Positions 33,180 through 35,682 of a stretch of 35,682 nucleotides of DNA are shown piece by piece. The notes beneath the pieces are model-generated. The model did not search any database, had not been told where the DNA came from, and saw only the letters and a list, made by a program, of their open reading frames with translations. This stretch comes from Erysipelotrichaceae bacterium (GTDB taxonomy: Bacteria > Bacillota_I > Bacilli_A > Erysipelotrichales > Erysipelotrichaceae), in the NCBI GenBank assembly GCA_017533785.1, contig JAFWII010000038.1:1-35682 (forward strand). Direction: 5' to 3'. Numbering within the stretch: position 1 is the first letter of the stretch; each line of letters starts with the position of its first letter. The translations under genes and the position numbers were made by a program.

Positions 33180-34333
33180 CAGCAGGGGATAAGCTCAGTT
33201 TCCTGGCGATCTTTACGGAAGGACTTCTGTCTTTCCTTTCGCCATGCGTACTGCCGCTTATCCCTTTATATATTTCCTATCTGACCGCGGACGCGCGGAC
33301 TGTGAATGAGAAAGGGGAAACGGAGTACAAACGCGGCAAAGTCCTGCTGATCACGCTCTGCTTCATTCTGGGGATCTCCCTGACCTTCCTGATCCTCGGC
33401 TTCTCCGCCTCGAAGATCGGTTCTCTGCTGAGCAGATACAACGAGATCCTCGGCCTTTTCGGCGGCTTGCTGCTGATATTCTTCGCGCTCGTGCAGCTGG
33501 AAGCGATCCGTATCCCGTTCCTGGAAAAGACCGGCAGACTGCCGTTTGATCCGGGAAAGGGCATGTCTTTGTTCAAGGCCTTTCTCATGGGCTTTGTCTT
33601 CTCGTTCGCCTGGACGCCCTGCGTCGGGCCGATGCTGAGCAATGCGCTGATCCTGATGGCAGGCGATCCGGTCAACGGTTACCGTTATCTGCTGTTCTAC
33701 GCTCTCGGTTTCCTGCTTCCGTTCCTGTTCCTCGGTTTCTTTACCCAGCTCGGTCTGAAACTGATCAACCGGCATAAGGGGATCATGAAATATACGCTCA
33801 GGATCGCCGCAGTGATCCTGATGGCGTTTGGTCTCTGGATGACCTATCAGAATACATCAAAGATCATTCGCATAAAGAGCGAACTGGACCGCGAAAGACA
33901 GCAGCAGAGCGCCTCTGCCTTTGCGTTCGGTGAGACCGAAATAAAAGACCACCTTGGCAATACGCATAAGCTTGCGGATTACGAAGGTGATCTCATTTTC
34001 CTGAATTTCACCACCACCTGGTGCACTTACTGCCGTCAGGAGATCCCGCATTATCAGGAATTCCTGAAGAAACACGATCTCCGCGGATTCTATATCATGA
34101 ACAATACCGCCAACGGTGTTCCCGAATCGGCGATCGCGGAATATGCCGAGAAGAACGGGGTCGAGATCCCGATCCTGATCGACAGCGACGACCGCTTTTT
34201 CAGTTATTTCCAGGTCGCCGGCTATCCGACGTTGTTCGTCATCGACGAGAATGGCACGGTGCTGGGATATATCAGCGGAATGCTGGATGAGCAGAACTTT
34301 GAGGATCTGCTTGCCAATATCCGCTCTCAGTGA
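33176..34333 (+). CDS. CcdA-thioredoxin fusion, thiol-disulfide relay
   Basis: Residues 1 to about 225 are a CcdA/DsbD-type electron-transfer membrane domain with six predicted helices and the redox cysteines C24 (SPCVLPLIP) and C149 (WTPCVGP). After a charged linker, residues about 253-385 form a thioredoxin-like domain with CTYC (283-286) and the cis-proline in GYPTLFV. The fusion would pass electrons from cytoplasmic thioredoxin across the membrane to an attached outside reductase, as in ResA/TlpA-like systems. This fits reduction of extracellular cysteines or cytochrome maturation, but the target is unknown. The gene converges with the following gene, with 7 nt overlap. Confidence 0.93.
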   Translation: MTAGDKLSFLAIFTEGLLSFLSPCVLPLIPLYISYLTADARTVNEKGETEYKRGKVLLITLCFILGISLTFLILGFSASKIGSLLSRYNEILGLFGGLLLIFFALVQLEAIRIPFLEKTGRLPFDPGKGMSLFKAFLMGFVFSFAWTPCVGPMLSNALILMAGDPVNGYRYLLFYALGFLLPFLFLGFFTQLGLKLINRHKGIMKYTLRIAAVILMAFGLWMTYQNTSKIIRIKSELDRERQQQSASAFAFGETEIKDHLGNTHKLADYEGDLIFLNFTTTWCTYCRQEIPHYQEFLKKHDLRGFYIMNNTANGVPESAIAEYAEKNGVEIPILIDSDDRFFSYFQVAGYPTLFVIDENGTVLGYISGMLDEQNFEDLLANIRSQ

Positions 34334-35445
34334 TCGGATTCGTTCCTGAAGATCGAAGGGATGCTGGATCCGGCGGCTGCGAACAGCTTGCCGAGAGATT
34401 TGATGACCGCCTTGCGGGTGCTGTCGTCCATCGATCTGAGGACTTTGGTCACAGACATGAAATTCTTAATCAGTCCGGGGACAACGTCTCCGGTTTTTTC
34501 TGCCTGCGAAGCGCTCATGATGGCGTCCATCGCTTCTACGAACTCCTTGCGTTCCTCGACCGGGACCTCGCTCAGCCATTTGTCCAGCGTTGCCTTGACA
34601 TAGTGCGAAGGTCCGTCAAGTTCGTTTAGATAGACAAAATCATCTGTTGTAACTTTCCAGCGGAAAGGTTCATGTTGGCCGATGCTGATACCGAAAGAGT
34701 CGATGACGAAAGTTTCACCGCCGTAGGGCTCGAGCATCATACCGACGATCGAGGATTTGGGCAGATAGGTGACGAGTTTCGGACCGACACGGTCGAAGGT
34801 CTCCTTTTCGATCACCGATGCGTCAAAGCCCGGACCGTCCATATTGTAGACTTTCAGGATCTTGTCGAAGACTTTCTGATCGCAGTTCGCCGATGCGTAG
34901 ACCGCCATATTGCCGCCTTTGCTGTGACCGCCGACATAGATCCTGCCTTTGAAACTGCGGCCGATGACGTTCAGATAGGACAGGGCCAGCTGCTGTGCCG
35001 GGACAACTTCGAAAGCAAGGTTCAGGTCCTCCTTCAGCGCCGTCAGTGTCGGGTCAGTTCCGCGGTAGCATATATAGCCGGTGTTCTTATCGATCAGGAA
35101 AAGCTCGGCGGAAAACTGGATCTCCGCCTCTTTATCAAGCAGGTCGACATGGCGTGTTACGGTAACGTCGCCGTAGCGTTTGGAGTTTCCGGCCAGCAGA
35201 AGCAGTTCCTCGTCGTTGCGGTGACGGAGCGAATAGTTTTTCGGATCCGCCTCAAAACGGTCCGTCAGTTCGCGCAGGGTGATCCCGCTCTCGGTTCCTG
35301 CTCTGTCATCGATATCCTGGTAATAGATATAGGAGAGGGTGGTGAGAACGAGGCTGTCGACGTTGTTGAAGGGGACTTCGTCAAAACTGCGATCGCCGCG
35401 CCAGTATATATAGTCAAATATCGTGTACTCTAGTTTTCTTGGCAT
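34327..35445 (-). CDS. DUF2974-type alpha/beta-hydrolase-like protein
   Basis: The 372-residue protein resembles the DUF2974 family of putative cytoplasmic lipase-fold proteins. It has the nucleophile elbow GGHSKGGN with S175, a YRGTDP segment (127-132) that could form the oxyanion region, MDGPGF as a candidate acid loop and several histidines downstream. The last about 80 residues are a helical tail. No signal peptide is present. A promoter ends 6 nt before the ATG. The natural substrate is unknown. Confidence 0.85.
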   Translation of the reverse strand: MPRKLEYTIFDYIYWRGDRSFDEVPFNNVDSLVLTTLSYIYYQDIDDRAGTESGITLRELTDRFEADPKNYSLRHRNDEELLLLAGNSKRYGDVTVTRHVDLLDKEAEIQFSAELFLIDKNTGYICYRGTDPTLTALKEDLNLAFEVVPAQQLALSYLNVIGRSFKGRIYVGGHSKGGNMAVYASANCDQKVFDKILKVYNMDGPGFDASVIEKETFDRVGPKLVTYLPKSSIVGMMLEPYGGETFVIDSFGISIGQHEPFRWKVTTDDFVYLNELDGPSHYVKATLDKWLSEVPVEERKEFVEAMDAIMSASQAEKTGDVVPGLIKNFMSVTKVLRSMDDSTRKAVIKSLGKLFAAAGSSIPSIFRNESDH

Positions 35446-35451
35446 AACTTA

Positions 35452-35479
35452 ATTGTAGACAAAAGCCTATGATTTGCAA
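35452..35479 (-). promoter_or_regulatory. Promoter of the DUF2974 gene, predicted leaderless
   Basis: On the minus strand TTGCAA (35479-35474) and TACAAT (35457-35452) are 16 bp apart (17 if read as TTTGCA). Six bases (TAAGTT) separate the -10 box from the ATG at 35445, and no Shine-Dalgarno site fits. Confidence 0.65.
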
Positions 35480-35500
35480 ACGGAAGAAAGGGGAGGCAAC

Positions 35501-35530
35501 AAAAAAGACGACCTTAACGGTCGCCTTTTT
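35501..35530 (-). terminator. Leftward terminator from a gene beyond the right edge
   Basis: A 12-position stem (35502-35513 with 35519-35530) is fully paired with a G-U wobble on the minus strand, but has an A-C mismatch on the plus strand. The minus-strand 3' end has six Ts. It therefore ends a leftward transcription unit entering from the right. Confidence 0.75.
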
Positions 35531-35556
35531 ATGATTAAGTTTTTGGGTTATATGTA

Positions 35557-35682
35557 CTACCGTGGATTTACGCCTACAGGTTGAACTACCGTGTGGGTGT
35601 TTTCTTTACCACAGGTTGAACTTCTGTGTGGGTCACTCTCTTCAACGATAAGAACCTCCTTATGATGGTGTTGAACAAACGA
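35557..35682 (-). other. Possible 3' end of a leftward gene, frame unresolved
   Basis: Two minus-strand frames are open from the window edge, ending at TAG codons at 35588-35586 and 35559-35557. One contains AAGGAGG followed 9 nt later by TTG (35644), which would encode a 19-residue basic peptide. The other would give a tail of about 41 residues. Both frames contain a THTxVQPV segment because of the 35-bp repeat. The neighbouring sequence outside the window is needed to choose. Confidence 0.3.
35576..35633. repeat. Two 23-bp direct repeats with 35-bp period
   Basis: The copies at 35576-35598 and 35611-35633 begin ACAGGTTGAACT and end GTGTGGGT, differing at only two positions, with a 12-bp spacer. 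A shorter relic (ACTACCGTGG) lies at 35556-35565. Confidence 0.7.

Noticed and set aside
35576..35633. CRISPR array
   Set aside because: Only two copies with a 12-bp spacer are present, and no cas gene is nearby; the spacer is too short.

Overview
The window is a moderately GC-rich stretch of a Bacillota (Firmicutes) chromosome. Several gene neighbourhoods are classic for that phylum: ecfA1-ecfA2-ecfT-truA, hprK-lgt-ppaX, tmk-holB-ricT-rsmI, and rpsD divergent from ezrA-cysteine desulfurase-thiI. EzrA, HPr kinase and RicT are Bacillota proteins. The mix of gene fusions and shortened operons suggests an Erysipelotrichia-like lineage, but that is inference. I saw no rRNA, tRNA, insertion sequence, prophage or CRISPR array. 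Almost all of the sequence is dense housekeeping operons.

Layout. (1) 1-1467: two Glu/Pro-rich proteins, the first cut by the window edge, the second membrane-anchored with an SH3-like C-terminus; then a terminator. (2) 1545-10629: a tightly overlapping run for the ECF vitamin transporter energising module, tRNA pseudouridylation, UvrA, HPr kinase, an Lgt protein fused to a PpaX-like phosphatase, and uracil phosphoribosyltransferase; a HAD hydrolase follows. (3) 11285-13230: a leftward membrane protein, then an ADP-ribose-type Nudix hydrolase with a TPR-like protein. (4) 13315-17771: a small acidic protein, tmk, holB, ricT, rsmI and a DnaQ-BRCT exonuclease. (5) 17763-19432, leftward: a ZIP metal transporter and rpsD with a long structured leader. 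(6) 19507-25398: ezrA, a cysteine desulfurase, thiI, an M24 aminopeptidase and a Nudix hydrolase, closed by a strong terminator. (7) 25399-25685: a gene-free structured region that I interpret as a leftward small RNA with C-rich loops. (8) 25686-30258: a lipoprotein with a glycosidase-like domain, exoA, a PepV-type dipeptidase and a HAD phosphatase. (9) 30266-34333: two different COG0523 metallochaperone GTPases (one with a 33-histidine tract, the other with a YcgQ-like C-terminus), uppP, and a CcdA-thioredoxin fusion. (10) 34327-35682: a leftward alpha/beta-hydrolase-like protein, then a leftward terminator and 23-bp direct repeats at the window edge.

Links between genes. HprK in its phosphorylase mode makes pyrophosphate, and the PpaX-like domain fused to Lgt could remove it. 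Lgt would lipidate the lipoprotein encoded at 25686. The cysteine desulfurase supplies sulfur to ThiI. The ZIP transporter and the two COG0523 GTPases suggest metal, probably zinc, management.

The most notable observations are a recurrent leaderless gene architecture (five genes whose -10 box lies 6-7 nt before the ATG), the candidate C-rich small RNA at 25410-25513, the Lgt-PpaX fusion, and the COG0523/YcgQ-like fusion.
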